A stretch of 64,000 nt of DNA from Sweltsa coloradensis (Eukaryota; Arthropoda; Insecta; Plecoptera; Chloroperlidae). Shown in pieces: positions 49,050 through 61,214 of the stretch (the first letter of the stretch is position 1; every line of letters begins with the position of its first letter). A program made the position numbers and the translations under genes. The notes beneath the pieces are model-generated. The model was not told where the DNA came from and ran no database searches. It was given only the letters and a program-made list of their open reading frames with translations. Where the stretch lies: positions 124,001 to 188,000 of the forward strand of contig JAMZAV010001040.1 of the NCBI GenBank assembly GCA_024449915.1, read 5' to 3'.

Positions 49050-52030
49050 TGCAACAACAAAAAACATACTGTTAGTATCAGCATTGTTGTAAACTGAAAT
49101 AATTGTTTACAAAAACTTAATCACGAATGCCCATCATTGAGAATCAGCTCTAGCCCTTGAGTCAGTACCCAGTTAATAAATATGTACTGTATTTAATTTC
49201 CTTGATTTGCATAGCCAAATGAGTGTGGTTTGAATACATGAGTGTTGAGGAGAGATGTCTGTCTGGATAGTAGGGTGTAGTGTCTGCAGTCGTGAAGATG
49301 GTGTTGGACGTAGTATGTATTCTCTGTACTAATGACGTTCCACACTTCCTAAACTTCCTTCGCTGCGGAGTTGTGTGCTAATGCAGAGTGTGACACAGAG
49401 ATTTAGGAACCGTGTGAAGTCCGGTAAAGGTCAAGACACCCGATAGCACAAGGTTTACACAGTAAGCTTTCGCTGTTACGTGAAATCTTGTTCCACAAGA
49501 AGCGAGTTTCAGGAATACTTTCAATTTCATGCACGTTTTTTACTTTTGCTCATTTACATTCAGTTGAACATATATTCACACATGATAGGCGGACTTGGTA
49601 CAAAGAAATGAAAATAGAGGACAGTGTATTATAATAATATGGAATATTCCATGCACACACAAACAAGATTCAACGGCAAGGATAGCGAAGGGGAAAGTGG
49701 TGGTACTCTTAAAACCGTCAGTGAACAAAACAATAATGGGTAAATTAACAACAGTACTGATTTACAACAGCGATAACAGTACATATTGCTCTCATCCTGT
49801 GTAATCACGTGGACCCTAAAAGTGTAGTTCAAGTTCTTCACAATACATTCTCAGCTCAGTATCTCTTGACTACCTACCCTCAACGATTCAGACATCCTCT
49901 GGGTCTTGTCAGACCCTCATCTTATATAGTAACAGTATTCATTAGCTTCCAAGAATCAGTTTCAACGTTGATTATGCAAATGTTGACAAGTTCTGCTATG
50001 GTTTCTTAACTGTAACCTTGATGATGATATAGAAAGAGACGAGGAACACAACCCTGTATGGTACAGTCTTATACGAAAATAAATGGACACTTCAACGTGC
50101 CATGTACAACTGCAATCACATTATTTTGCAAAGCACTTCTTTAAAATAACTAATTTAATAGACAAAATGTGATATATAGGCGATGTTAGCAATTTGATAA
50201 TACAAATGTTTGCTTGTTTGCATACAAATCTGCAATAAAAATCACAAGTTACTTCTTGTGGCTTAAACAAAACATTTTTTTTATTTTTTTATGTACCTTA
50301 CCTTATACAGACAAAACATTCTTGCACCAAACACATAATAGGATTTCGATTTGAAGATTGATATTTAAAAACCCAAGGCATCGAACCTATACGTGAATAT
50401 TCATATCTAAAATTGAATTTGCGAAGTGCTTGAATCGCTTTAATTCAATTATTGATATTGCATCAACGCCAAGCTAAAAATAATATAAATTTGTTTAGCA
50501 GTTGATAAAACATCATATTTCCTTCTGTCCAACTTCCCTGAATAATTTACACGAAATCTAACCGGGGTCGTATCTTATTCACCTTCAGCAGGCGGAATGC
50601 GACGAGCCTTGACCGAACAAATTAATAAAACACATCTCCAGCCAATTAAAGAGCTCGCTGAGGGTGATACGAGCACGACCGTGCATGCGCAGATAACAGC
50701 CGACTACTCCACCGGCTAATTAGGAGACGCTAGGAGAGAAATGTGTTTTAATAATTCAAACAACACCTGGCCGATCAGTTTTATACCTGTCAGTCTTCTT
50801 CTTATCTTATTTGAAGAGTGTGTGAAACTATTTCGAGTGGGCTGAGGAGACTATGCCCCCCCCCCTACATGCTACATCAAGACAGATGGAAATCTGCAAG
50901 CTACGGAAGTTCAAAGTTCGATTACCAGTTCAAAGCATCAATTATAATTAACCTGTGAAGACGATTTAAATTCCGAAAGTGAAGTTCATAGAACTGAGTT
51001 TTAGTTTTAATTTTAATGAGTTTATTTAATTTTAATGGTGTTAAAACTATCAGATTTAATAACAGTGTATCCGGGCTATTTGGTGCTCACGATTAAATTT
51101 GTGTTCTTTTAGTATTAAATAGCTCACACCAGACACGTTTTATGTAAATAATATGGCAAATTATTTGTGTGCCAATATGTACAATAAACGCTGCATAAAT
51201 CGACACAGGTATTCAAGTCAAGCGACCTTGCCGACACCCACAACAAGACATGTCGCACAGGGGTCAAATAGCAGTAGTTTTATTGCTTCGGAGCTCATAA
51301 AGTATAACCAGTGTGCACGTTGTAAATATGAATTGCAGAGTAAAAGTAATTTAAGTGCGCGCATCAGGAGGTAATTGTTTTAATTTGCAAACAGTGCAGG
51401 ACCGTAAGGTTAATGGATATTTGTCTTGAAAGAAACGTTTACAAAACATAAACTTGAGATGATAGAGCAATATTTTTACCACAAAAAAATCGTATAGGCT
51501 ACTATGAATGATTCTTTTACACTTGGAGCGTCATACAATATGGCTGTTGATGGTTACATGCAATGCCATTCAATTAATATGCTAGACTCTCAGTATGGCC
51601 GCGGAGAGCATGCCAAATTGAAGCTCTTTGAAAGGGGAAAACAGCCATCAAAATGTATCGTACAAGATCTTATTTCATTTAACCGATACGAGTAAATTTG
51701 AGTAAACACACTCTAATAATCCACCTGCATCTTAGTTATTTCAAATCGCTGATGTATCAATTTGTCAGTGACATAATTTTCCCCCTTCAAGCAGGCTTCT
51801 AATCGGCACCCTAGCGCTCGAGGTGGAGGATAGAAGACTGAGCGTCTAGCTTGTCATTGGTTTATATGTATTTGTAGTTGCTTGCCGGATACAGGAACAT
51901 TATGACGTCACACGTTGTCAAATAACAGAATAATTCCCTTACATGGTTGCCAGCACTGCACCACCGTCACAGGCGGGTAGCAACAAGGTCGAAACAGAAT
52001 ACTGGTGTCAGTCGTAACAATAACTCTGAA
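49050..52030. other. No gene identified
   Basis: A GC-richer block at 50570-50745 with CAATTAAAGAGCTCGCTGAG and GGCTAATTAGGAG could be a homeodomain-type enhancer. Otherwise AT-rich. Confidence 0.25.
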
Positions 52031-52204
52031 TTTAATTAAGATGTTCTTGCTGCAGAGGTGTCAAGTAGAAAGATGAAGATAACGCATGCAGATATTCCGG
52101 TTCGGCACTGTCGGTTTTGGCAGTAAGTGGGATGGGCTATGGTAAAACATCGTTCAAGGATTATTTCAATGTCATTGTCCTTGTTGTACGTTGTACCTCC
52201 ACTC

Positions 52205-52438
52205 CCTGCAGATATACCAGGCGGCGCGTTGCACAAGTGCAAGAATACTACGTCATACGCGCAAGTCACCCTGCGGATGTTGTGTACCGTGCAGGATGTG
52301 GAGGATCGTATTGAGGCAAAAAATTTAAGTAAAAATAAAAGTAACACTAAAAGTCCGCCACTGGTCGGGTTAATAAATGCATTCGAGGATAAACTACGCA
52401 CAAACTCTACATCCCTAACGATCTTAGCCCATTCGTCT
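52205..52438 (+). other. Open block of uncertain coding status
   Basis: A plus-strand frame reads through LINAFEDKLRTNSTSLTILA near its end and stops at 52439-52441. A good acceptor (CTCCACTCCCTGCAG) falls at its 5' side. About 80 bases further up, another open block (EVSSRKMKITHADIPVRHC) ends at a GTAAGTGGG donor near 52121. The two do not join in the same frame. I recognise no domain. It could be two exons of an unknown gene or remains of a mobile element. Confidence 0.2.
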
Positions 52439-52981
52439 TGAAGTGTTTGTGTTTATAAGAATCACCGAGAAGAAATGTGGTGGAAATGGTTGATAAACAT
52501 GAAAATAAAATAATAAAACAATTACAATTAAATTGTTTTAAAGATTATTAAGATGATTACCACCCCAAGTATTATGAAAGGAAACCAATTACCAAAGCGT
52601 AAGAAAATTATATTTAACAAATATTAAATGCGTAGATTAATTGTCTTATTTATTAAATTAACTAGTGTAACCATTACACATTGACATCCGTTACCTCAAT
52701 GAATGGGAACCACCTTTAATGAACGAATGGAACTGACGCGTTCTATGACCACACAGGGGTACCCTCATTTACTAGTTCGCAACACGCGACAAAGAGGTTC
52801 CCATGTGTGTAACAAACCGTGAGTTGTAATACGTTTGTGACAACAAAACAATAAGTCCATTGAAATGATTACAAAACTTATAAATGTTGTCAATTGTAAT
52901 CAGATGAAATGTATCATATTAACTACACTGAACCACTATTGACGAAAATGTACACAGATCTTTCTAAGACTTCAGCTGTAA

Positions 52982-53190
52982 TCTGCTTCCGCCAGATTGA
53001 GCATTCTTGTACAGGATGCCAATGTTCACGATACGTTCGTCTTTCTGAGAAGGGCCCTTGGTAATTCTTGAGGTCGAATTAGAGTTGGGCCACAGATATG
53101 TGTTGACTAATGTTTTACTTTTCTTTATAAAATGGTGCTTGGTAATAATTGGAGTTTTTATTGCAGAAGTTGATTGGGACTGTTGTTTCA
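52982..53190 (-). other. Open block, possible terminal exon
   Basis: A minus-strand frame without ATG runs to a TAG at about 52982. Its last 35 codons look coding (ITKGPSQKDERIVNIGIL, then a Gly-Ser-Arg stretch), while the first half is AT-rich and rich in Lys, Ser and Thr. Acceptor candidates upstream are weak. No family is recognised. Confidence 0.2.
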
Positions 53191-54049
53191 CAAGTCATTG
53201 AGCTAAAATGGGTATAATTCTTAACACAATTGTATGATGGTGGATGGGTGACCGCCCCACCAGAGGTAATTGCCCCACCATATAAATATTTTGTTCAAAA
53301 TTTCTTGCCAATAAGCAAAGTAACGTAGCCAGCTTCACGAATTCCATTGCTTCATAATGAATGGGTTGAACATCTGCAAAGATTTCCCAAAACACAATTA
53401 TGATGAGCCCACACCTTAGGAATTTCCCGAAGCTTAATCCCGCCTTGTTGAAGTAATGGTGTGAGCCATGAGCGGATTTACCGTTCGAAGAAAATATATA
53501 TACTAAACAAGATTTAAAAAAAATAATAATAAATTAAATTAATTCACTTTTAAAATTTATTAAATACAACCAGTGTATTATTAAAACCAAGACGATGAAA
53601 AGTAAAATTGCCGATTCTTCATAAGGAAAAATTAATTCATTGCGTCAAATTTACAGATATATTACATGTCTTAAACTAAGTCGTCAAACAATAGTATACA
53701 ATAGATGAACACGCTCCATGGGATTCACTGGTCCTAGTGTATAATTGCGCAATTACGACATGGCATCTTAAAACGGTGAGAATCAAGTTTGCAATAGCTG
53801 TGAACACAGTATCAGATGTTTTAAAGTATGAAATGAATAGTTTATACATATTCACTCAAAACTTTCAGAACAGAAATTACGATCTTCAATCTGTATACTT
53901 AAGGTTCTGATGAAAGAAGATTTCTAATGTGAACTTCAACATATACGGTGCGCTTCTGAAGTAGTGTAAATAGGAGTTTGTCGGTGCGTAAATTCGGGTA
54001 GAGATACAAGTCGTAAATAAGTCTGCGTTTTCATGATGATGTAATAATT

Positions 54050-54263
54050 CTTATCCGATTGCGTCAAAACGTGCAGAGTTACTAGTGTTAGAGATTCGAA
54101 GGCCTCCATAAAATTTTAATCGCAATCGGAGTATTGGTTTTAGCCGGAATCGTGCTACATAACAACACAAAATTTTTCAAAAAGAAAAAAAAAAAACATT
54201 CCGGATTTTTTTTCTCCAGTGTAGTGAATGGAACCTTCGCTTCGCTCCTTACGCCTCATCCAA
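54050..54263 (-). repeat. R2 family repeat, second copy
   Basis: Read on the minus strand from 54263, TTGGATGAGGCGTAAGGAGC, GAAGCGAAGGTTCCATT, CACTACACTGGAG, AAATCCGGAATG and then a T-run match 27675-27760. CCAATACTCCRATTGCGAT and ATTTTATGGAGG also match. The GAGCGWAGC repeats at the end are fewer than at 27680. Confidence 0.7.
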
Positions 54264-54269
54264 CAAATG

Positions 54270-57200
54270 TGTGAGATGGTTTAAGGGTACGACGCGAATC
54301 ACAAAAAAACACGAACTGCAGGGCATTATTGAGATTTGAAACCAAGCTTGCGTCTAAAGAGTTTCACCTCTTGATGCGATTGAAGGTACAAAATTCCCAT
54401 GACGTCATGATGTGCAAACACTGTCTTGCAAGGCCGTCCAAGCACACCAATCAGCCTCTCTCACATGGGAGTATTCACTTCTAAAGTGTAAAAATACATA
54501 CTCGCCTGCATCTTTACGATCCTATGGTCAACCACTTAGAGGCGAGTCAGTTCATCAGTTAGTTTGCAATAGCTCGCAGTAATTGCACGGTACTGAGCAC
54601 CGATATGGTCTCGCACATAGCATGTGAGTAATGCATAGAGGGAAGGATTTATTCTAATCTTGCGGACAAGATAATCATAGATTGACGAGCAACGTATATC
54701 TAGAGGGCTTCCTCTGGAATGTAGGCAGAAGACTTGTTTCTTAAGGAGACTCTGCAACATCACGTGACCCTATAGGGGCGTCGTCTCGATGTATTAAACT
54801 AGGTGTAGTTAGTGTGCGAGGGTTCTGTTTGCAATGAGGAGAAATGTTGAGAGATACGAAGAAATTCTCATTAAGATCGGTCAACATTGATGTATGGATG
54901 ACTCCTCGTTACATCATCTTCATCTGGGATGGACATAAGGAAGAGAGAGGAATGAGGGCGACTGGAATACCTTTTTACTCAGGAATTGTAGCCTGGAAAA
55001 TCTAAGACACTAGGGTGATAACAATAGCCTCCACACCTAATGTGTAGACTTAATTCATACACGTTACGTCGTCAGGAAAAATGGAGTTTGTGAATTTTTT
55101 TGGCATATATATCCGTAGTGATTTACTTGCGCATTATATATACATAGGCATTAGACGAGAAAGAGTAGACAAAAGTAAAACTGCAGTGTATTGTGTCTTG
55201 CCACGTTGAAGAATTTGAATTCTTGATGTAAAAATACGATGAATTGCATGCAGTTTCTTTGGTAACACAAAATGTTGACCTTGTGGTCAGACGAAAATAG
55301 ACTACTTTAAATACAACACGAAGATAGATTGAGACAGTTATAGTTAATCAGTAATGATAATTTCTTAGAGCTTTGAACTTTCATCTTGTTTGATGCTGGC
55401 CTCGTACGTGGCAATCAATCGGTGTGTGTAGGCAACCCAATGAAGATATCCAGTCTGCAAACACTATTATCATTTACCCGCAGACTCGAGCTGTGCGCGA
55501 AACTACGTCATGATAGATCGACCTCATCAGAACTTTGTTATTACTGGAAGGTGTGGCTGGCTTAACTTTGCGTGCTCGCCGTATATCTAAGACAAGATGT
55601 ACGTCATTTGTTATCTTGGAAGTGAGCACTTTGTTATTTTAACTTGGGAAGTTCTTGAGTTAGTTTGTGTAATGTGTACTTAGTGAATGATGGCCGAGTG
55701 CAACCACCATTACATTAAACACACAGATATATTGGAGTGCAACCACTGCAGACAGTGTAAACACTGGACTGGGTTAGGGGTAATAAAGTATTGTCAAATT
55801 GAATTACATGATTATTACGGATTAACATAAAACGATTTACGGTAATTGGCGAGTTTGTTGCTGTTAAGAACCGTCAAAGTAATTTAATGTCGTTAAATTA
55901 TGGTGAAAATATGGTAATGACCATGATCTACGATGACGAAAAGAAATATGACAAAGTTGAAGTAAAATTAATTGAAAATGACGTCAAGGCCGAACGAAGA
56001 TGGCGAACCTAGAACCTACTTAGATTAGAGATAAGTTTGGCTCTTCCTGACTAGGAGGACACCTGTTACCAATCTGATCAGAATGCAAGCTATATCATTT
56101 CCAACTAGGGCTGGAGGAGTTACGATAGAACGTTTTGCGTTCAAAAGGTTCTCTTGGGTGAACCTTTACTGACTAATCAGAAGGATTCTATACTGCCTAA
56201 TCATTCACGTGCAGTACGGCCCTAACAATCAGAATTCCACACTGCCCAGTTGTACAATATTCTGTAGTATTCTATACTACTCTGTACAATTATTATTGTC
56301 TCCTGGTTCAACCACTAATTTTACTGTACTTACAGTCTACAATTGTTTTGAATACAAATTTTTAAGTTAAAGATAATAAGATATGTATACACACAATACT
56401 TGTTTAAATAGTGCCAAATTATTATCAATGGTTTGTATGTTCAAAATGACTATAGCTAAAGTAATGTCTTCAAACGTTAAAGTGTTCATATATGGTTGTA
56501 GCCTGATACTTTCCATTATGATTATACTAACCACTTTGTACCGAGACTGAGACCTGTTGAATGTTTGTTCATTCGTTTGCACTAAGAATCAAAGTGCAAA
56601 TAAACTTCAATAAAGTAACGGCCAAGGTATACACGTGACGTTTACAAGGCGAGATTCTTTAAAGTGCTCACCTCTCATACTCGAGCAGACGGTCCAGCTG
56701 TGCGCATTGCTCGCCACGTATCAACTAGCTCAACAGATGTAGCTAATTGAGCACAATGACAGGACACAAGGGTAATGCACAGAACAATAAAACCAATGCC
56801 AAACACAACATATTGTAACTGAGCCGCCATGAACATGGCTCGTCATCTCTATTAGCTCAATTGCTTCACATGGACGATCTAATATGCATAGAAGAACAAG
56901 GGGTTTCCTTGAAAGTCCAGAAACTAATGTGTGAAGACAGACACAAAAACTATTAGCATAAAAGCGAGCCACCGCTTTGCTTGATAATGTTCTGATAGTC
57001 ATCTATCCACGCGAGATCCGAGTCTATCAAGGAGAGTGAGAGCCTTCTTGTTCGGTTATAACCTGGATGTGAGTGATGCGCTCGGGTGCCACAAAGGAAA
57101 TACCAACCTGATAAACATCGAACTGATCCACTCGGGTACAAGAAGACAGCCTCCATCAGACCGGGTTATATTAAACGACCTTTCAGGCAAATTAATTAAA

Positions 57201-59050
57201 ACTCAGGTATATGAAAGATAACGAGCTGTGAAGCTGCGGTTAGGGGCTCACGACTCTGCTGCGGGAAACCCGAGTGCCATCCAGGCTGCGAGAACTACAA
57301 GAGGTTCTCGTCAATTAAGAGAATTAACTCGAGACTCGACTCTTGGTCGCATCACGGTACCTTGTGGCTTCAGCACGACACCGTCCAACTAGAATGCAAG
57401 ATGGCTATCGATGTTGGATCAATAGAGGTAATCATTGTCTTTGCGATTATACCCCTTAGGGCAGATTCAACTAAATGAATATGCACTGCCTTAGCCTTCC
57501 TGCCCTATGAGCAGGTAAAACTAAAAAAACATTAATTAATTAAATGAATATTATCTTAAGATTAGTTAACTTTTAGTTGATGTTGAAGTGAACATTAAAA
57601 CATGAAAAAATATCCCATGTATGACTGGATTTATAGTCCAGGGTAAAGTTGTGCAACACCTATCTACCTAACTGGCAGTTAATAAATATAACTGGAGCTT
57701 ATAGTTTGGTGGAACCGCCCCTCCAAGCTTTGAAAGACCAGCACCAAAGCACGAGGAATGGGTTGTTGAAATTGTCCATCATCCCCATCAGTTGCATAGT
57801 AGTTGTTGTTGATGATGATGTTGTTGTTAACATAGTCTCGACAGAAAACATTAGCGTCACTCAAGACAAAGAACTAATAAAAATACTGTTACAAATTATG
57901 TATATCCGTTCTTGTCATAATGTGTGCTGATCTACCTGAGATAATGCGTCTCTTTTTCTTAGTTGTATTATAGTCAATTATACGAACACAAACCACCATT
58001 ATTAGCTCTGTTAATCTTAAGTGCACACTTGATAACAGTAGTTAATTATCTTAATGCCCCGTGTTCCTGACAAATTAATTCACCTCGGGTCAAAGTAAAT
58101 CTCTAACCTGGGAAACGGTTGTCACTGGGGGTCACGTGGTATAGCGCATGTGCGCCTAGTCTAGTTCACACAGAGTGATTGTTACCACGGAACCGGATGA
58201 CCGAATTGTTCGGATACCAACCAACACAAACCCAGGCTGTATTATTTCTTATAAGCTTTAGATGTTGTTCAGTTCTCATGGCTCAATCTGCATCAGCTGA
58301 AAGGTTGTTTTAGGGAGCGAGGCTCACCAATAGCATAATCAAGGAAGTGACGACACAACGTATTGATAAGGTGAACATCTGTGGGCAGCTCAGAGACTAC
58401 GCGCTAAAATTCGGACATACATTCATCTGTCACTCATTGTCAAATGTCACAAATTTAAAACAAATATGTTGCCATAAAATAATTATACATTTTTATACTG
58501 TTGTGTGGTCTTCCACAAGACTGACATAAGCTATTGAAGCCATTCCTAATGAGAATAAATATACAATTACGGAATAAAACCCTAATTTTTCAAGATGTTA
58601 ATAAAAACAAAAAACAACAAGGCATCTGTCGTGTATCTTTTGTCATTGTTTGTCCGAAATCTGCAATAAGTTCCACCAATATCCGACAGGTAACACCAGT
58701 GAAGAAATCTAAAAATAGATTCCAGGCTAACTATATACACATATATTTTTGGATCACTTCAGTTCATCCATCTGTGCGAGTGTCACGTCTCACGATAAAA
58801 ACAGAACATGACCTCCGATTGTTATGCGTTCTTTTTGTTGGCATTGCCCCCCTTCAACAAGGGGGGTAGATAATGTTTGTGGTTCTTTAGGTCAGGAGGG
58901 CTAGCATCTATCACAAGGGGTGTACTTCTGAACCAGGTACCGCCACCTAAATATATCAATGTTGTTCATTTGTGTTTCCTTCTTCATCAATTTGTTTTTG
59001 GATACATCCGTACGCAGACCTTGACTAGCATAATTCACATGATTAGGATT
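54270..59050. other. Long stretch without recognised genes
   Basis: A plus-strand ATG at about 57402 in a good context opens MAIDVGSIE and meets GAG|GTAATC, which could be a first exon but is too short to support. TGACGTCA is at 54400 and 55979. Short open frames show no domains. Confidence 0.25.
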
Positions 59051-59054
59051 TTGT

Positions 59055-59100
59055 GGTCTCTGCTTCCAATGCAGAAGGTCCAGGGTTCGATTCCCGCTAT
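59055..59100 (+). repeat. tRNA-Trp-like fragment
   Basis: TCTGCTTCCAATGCAGA forms a 5-bp anticodon-type stem with a seven-base loop carrying CCA, followed by CAGGGTTCGATTCCCGC. The T stem is mispaired and no acceptor stem is seen, so it is a tRNA pseudogene or SINE head, placed directly before repeat R1 copy 2. Confidence 0.35.
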
Positions 59101-59330
59101 ACGCTGAAGTTTTCAAACTTCTGATTTGGACTTGAGGCCATCAGTTCTTGGGTTGGGAATTTGTAAACGGTGACTTTGGAGCTGTCCTAGCAACGAGGCA
59201 CATAATAAATTCAAAGTTCTTCAAAATCGGCCTTGTTGATTCTGGTATTGATCCGAGGGTGTTCGCACTGTCCATACCACTGGTTGCTGTATTTATTATT
59301 TTAAAAGATCAAATTATTGGCCGCCGAAGA
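59100..59330 (+). repeat. Interspersed repeat R1, copy 2
   Basis: TTCTGATTTGGACTTGAGGC, GTAAACGGTGACTTTGGAGC and GTGTTCGCACTGTCCATACC match copy 1 at 15410-15580. A frame stays open here for about 55 codons after an ATG (59148) and reads LVDSGIDPRVFALSIPLVAV. The 3' tail region of copies 1 and 3 is not present. Confidence 0.65.
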
Positions 59331-60044
59331 ATAATACAAAATTAAATAATACGTCTCTTTCCATCGTTTCCATCTCGTTGTTGGTGGAGGTGCCGGGTAT
59401 GAAGCAAATACAAGTACGTTCCTGTTCGTGCATTGAAGTCTCGTTGATGGTAGATTAATTCTATCTATTATATTTAACTTTGGCTTTGGGTGCTGATAGA
59501 CCGACCGACCGACCGACTAGCAAAATTATTCGAGACCATCCTTGATGAACAGCAAAAAAACATGTGACATTTTTCAAAGAAAAGTTTATTTAAATATAAT
59601 TGCCATGTTTATTAAATGCTCAAGATGTAACTCCAAATAACGGACCCTCACATTTTTGGAAATAAAGTTGCATAAAAAAAAACAACCAATATCTTAACCA
59701 GATGTAGCACAAATAATACTGCATGCAAAAGAATAAATAAGTACTGTTTAACGACCTGCGCAAATAAGCAACAAATAACGTTGGCAAATATGACAGGTAT
59801 CACCGTACCACACAGGTATAACAGGAATAGATCTTCTCATATTTTTAAACATCAACATTCTGGCAAAGGAAAAATATTATTCTTCCATAAAAAATGCAGT
59901 CCTCCTAACTCCAACCTTAACAACCGGATTTGTTAAATTAATTCTCATAAACGACCTTGAGAAGTTAAAGGCAAGAATCGTGATTTTAACCATTTCGCGA
60001 TAGAAACAGTTCCAGCCCAACGAGATCTTAAACTTATCATCCAA

Positions 60045-60320
60045 GTCTAGATGCCGTGTAAAAGAACGCGAATATCTTCAACATCGGTAGTTAATTAGTT
60101 AATCAAGTGGGTCGTTCAGAAAGACGGTGGATTCCTCCTCACCCACACCATCCGATCCAGCAGCCCAGACCCAGTCTAGATCCCGTGTAAAACAATGCGA
60201 ACATCTTCAACATCAAGAATACTTCCAACATCGCTAGGTAGTTAATTAGTTAATCAAGTGGGTCGTTCAGAAAGACGGTGGATTCCTCCTCACCCACACC
60301 ATCCGATCCAGCAGCCCAAC
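60045..60320 (+). repeat. Local tandem duplication, about 129-bp period
   Basis: GTCTAGATSCCGTGTAAAA starts both units (60045 and 60174). Both contain TAGTTAATTAGTTAATCAAG and GGTGGATTCCTCCTCACCC. The second unit carries an extra 24 bases (AAGAATACTTCCAACATCGC). The last 90 bases are identical, so the duplication is recent or has been homogenised. Confidence 0.85.
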
Positions 60321-61068
60321 CTCTACTCCGAGCGCGAGTTTTGAAACACAGGAGAGCGGCCGTTATTTGTTCACGCGCTACACACAATGGAATTAGTTCG
60401 TCCGAGGAAGGAATGCGGCCGGTTCGCTGCTTCACGAAGTAATTCGTATTAGATTTTGTCTCACAGAATGGTAAATTTAACACGAGATAGCAAGCAGCTC
60501 TAATACCATAATCATGTGTGCCAACATTGTGCGTTTTACGAACCCAAATTTTAACTATAAGTAAGTTATTTTGACATTTCGAGATGCACATCGCACTATG
60601 ATTCCAGAATCTGATGAATTCTAAAGCAACAAATTAAGTATTTACAAACAAAAATGAAACAGATCACAATTCTATTAAGTAAGAAATTCCTTTTGAAAAA
60701 TGTCGTCTTGTTGATAATGAAATTAACGTTACTCTTCAATTTACCACATTTTTGCTGCTAGCTTCCACAACAAGTAAAAAATATAGTGAAACTATTATGC
60801 CAGGTATGATATTAACAAAATGATGACGGTGAAATAGTCGTCTAGTTTTAATAAGTGTATTGCATTTTTGCTACCACTTACAGTATTAAATAATTACAAA
60901 TTAGCTTCAAAATAGCAGTTAACATCAAACTACCTTACTACAAGTAAGGATAAGAAATATTTCATTTCAATTACTCAATTATCTTACGAGACATATTCAG
61001 AAAGAGTTTGATACGGTTATGCTTCGCGCAACAGCTGTTTTCTTCGACCAAACAAAGAATTTACTTAC

Positions 61069-61079
61069 GACACCGCCAT
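61069..61079 (-). CDS. Putative first coding exon end (ATG GCG GTG TC) with consensus donor
   Basis: On the minus strand the sequence ATGGCGGTGTC is followed at once by GTAAGTAAA, a consensus donor. Upstream to about 61200 the DNA is CpG-rich against AT-rich flanks. It contains CGCCATTTTG (61100-61109), which matches the YY1/Pho binding motif found just downstream of many animal start sites. The coding part would be only eleven bases. The gene would run towards lower coordinates, but its product is unknown. Confidence 0.35.
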
Positions 61080-61210
61080 GTGAAGTAGGGTAGCGACGAC
61101 AAAATGGCGTCATCAGTCATCAGTGTCCGAATTCTCCACACGCCGTGCGACCTTGTTAGGTGGCGGAACGCGGAACTAGATACAGATATATCAGTCCGCT
61201 CGTTATTGAG
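61080..61210 (-). promoter_or_regulatory. Candidate CpG-rich promoter with YY1/Pho-like site
   Basis: A locally GC- and CpG-rich block lies upstream of the putative start exon. It holds CGCCATTTTG at 61100-61109 and several CGTC/GACG motifs. A weak TATA-like GATATATC lies near 61186-61193. The call rests on composition, the YY1-like motif and the adjoining ATG-plus-donor. Confidence 0.3.
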
Positions 61211-61214
61211 TGGA

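Noticed and set aside
57402..57428. Plus-strand first exon reading MAIDVGSIE before GAG|GTAATC.
   Set aside because: Nine codons with an ordinary donor and no downstream acceptor with coding sequence is too weak.
59055..59100. A functional tRNA-Trp gene.
   Set aside because: Only the anticodon arm is good; the T stem is mispaired and no acceptor stem is found.
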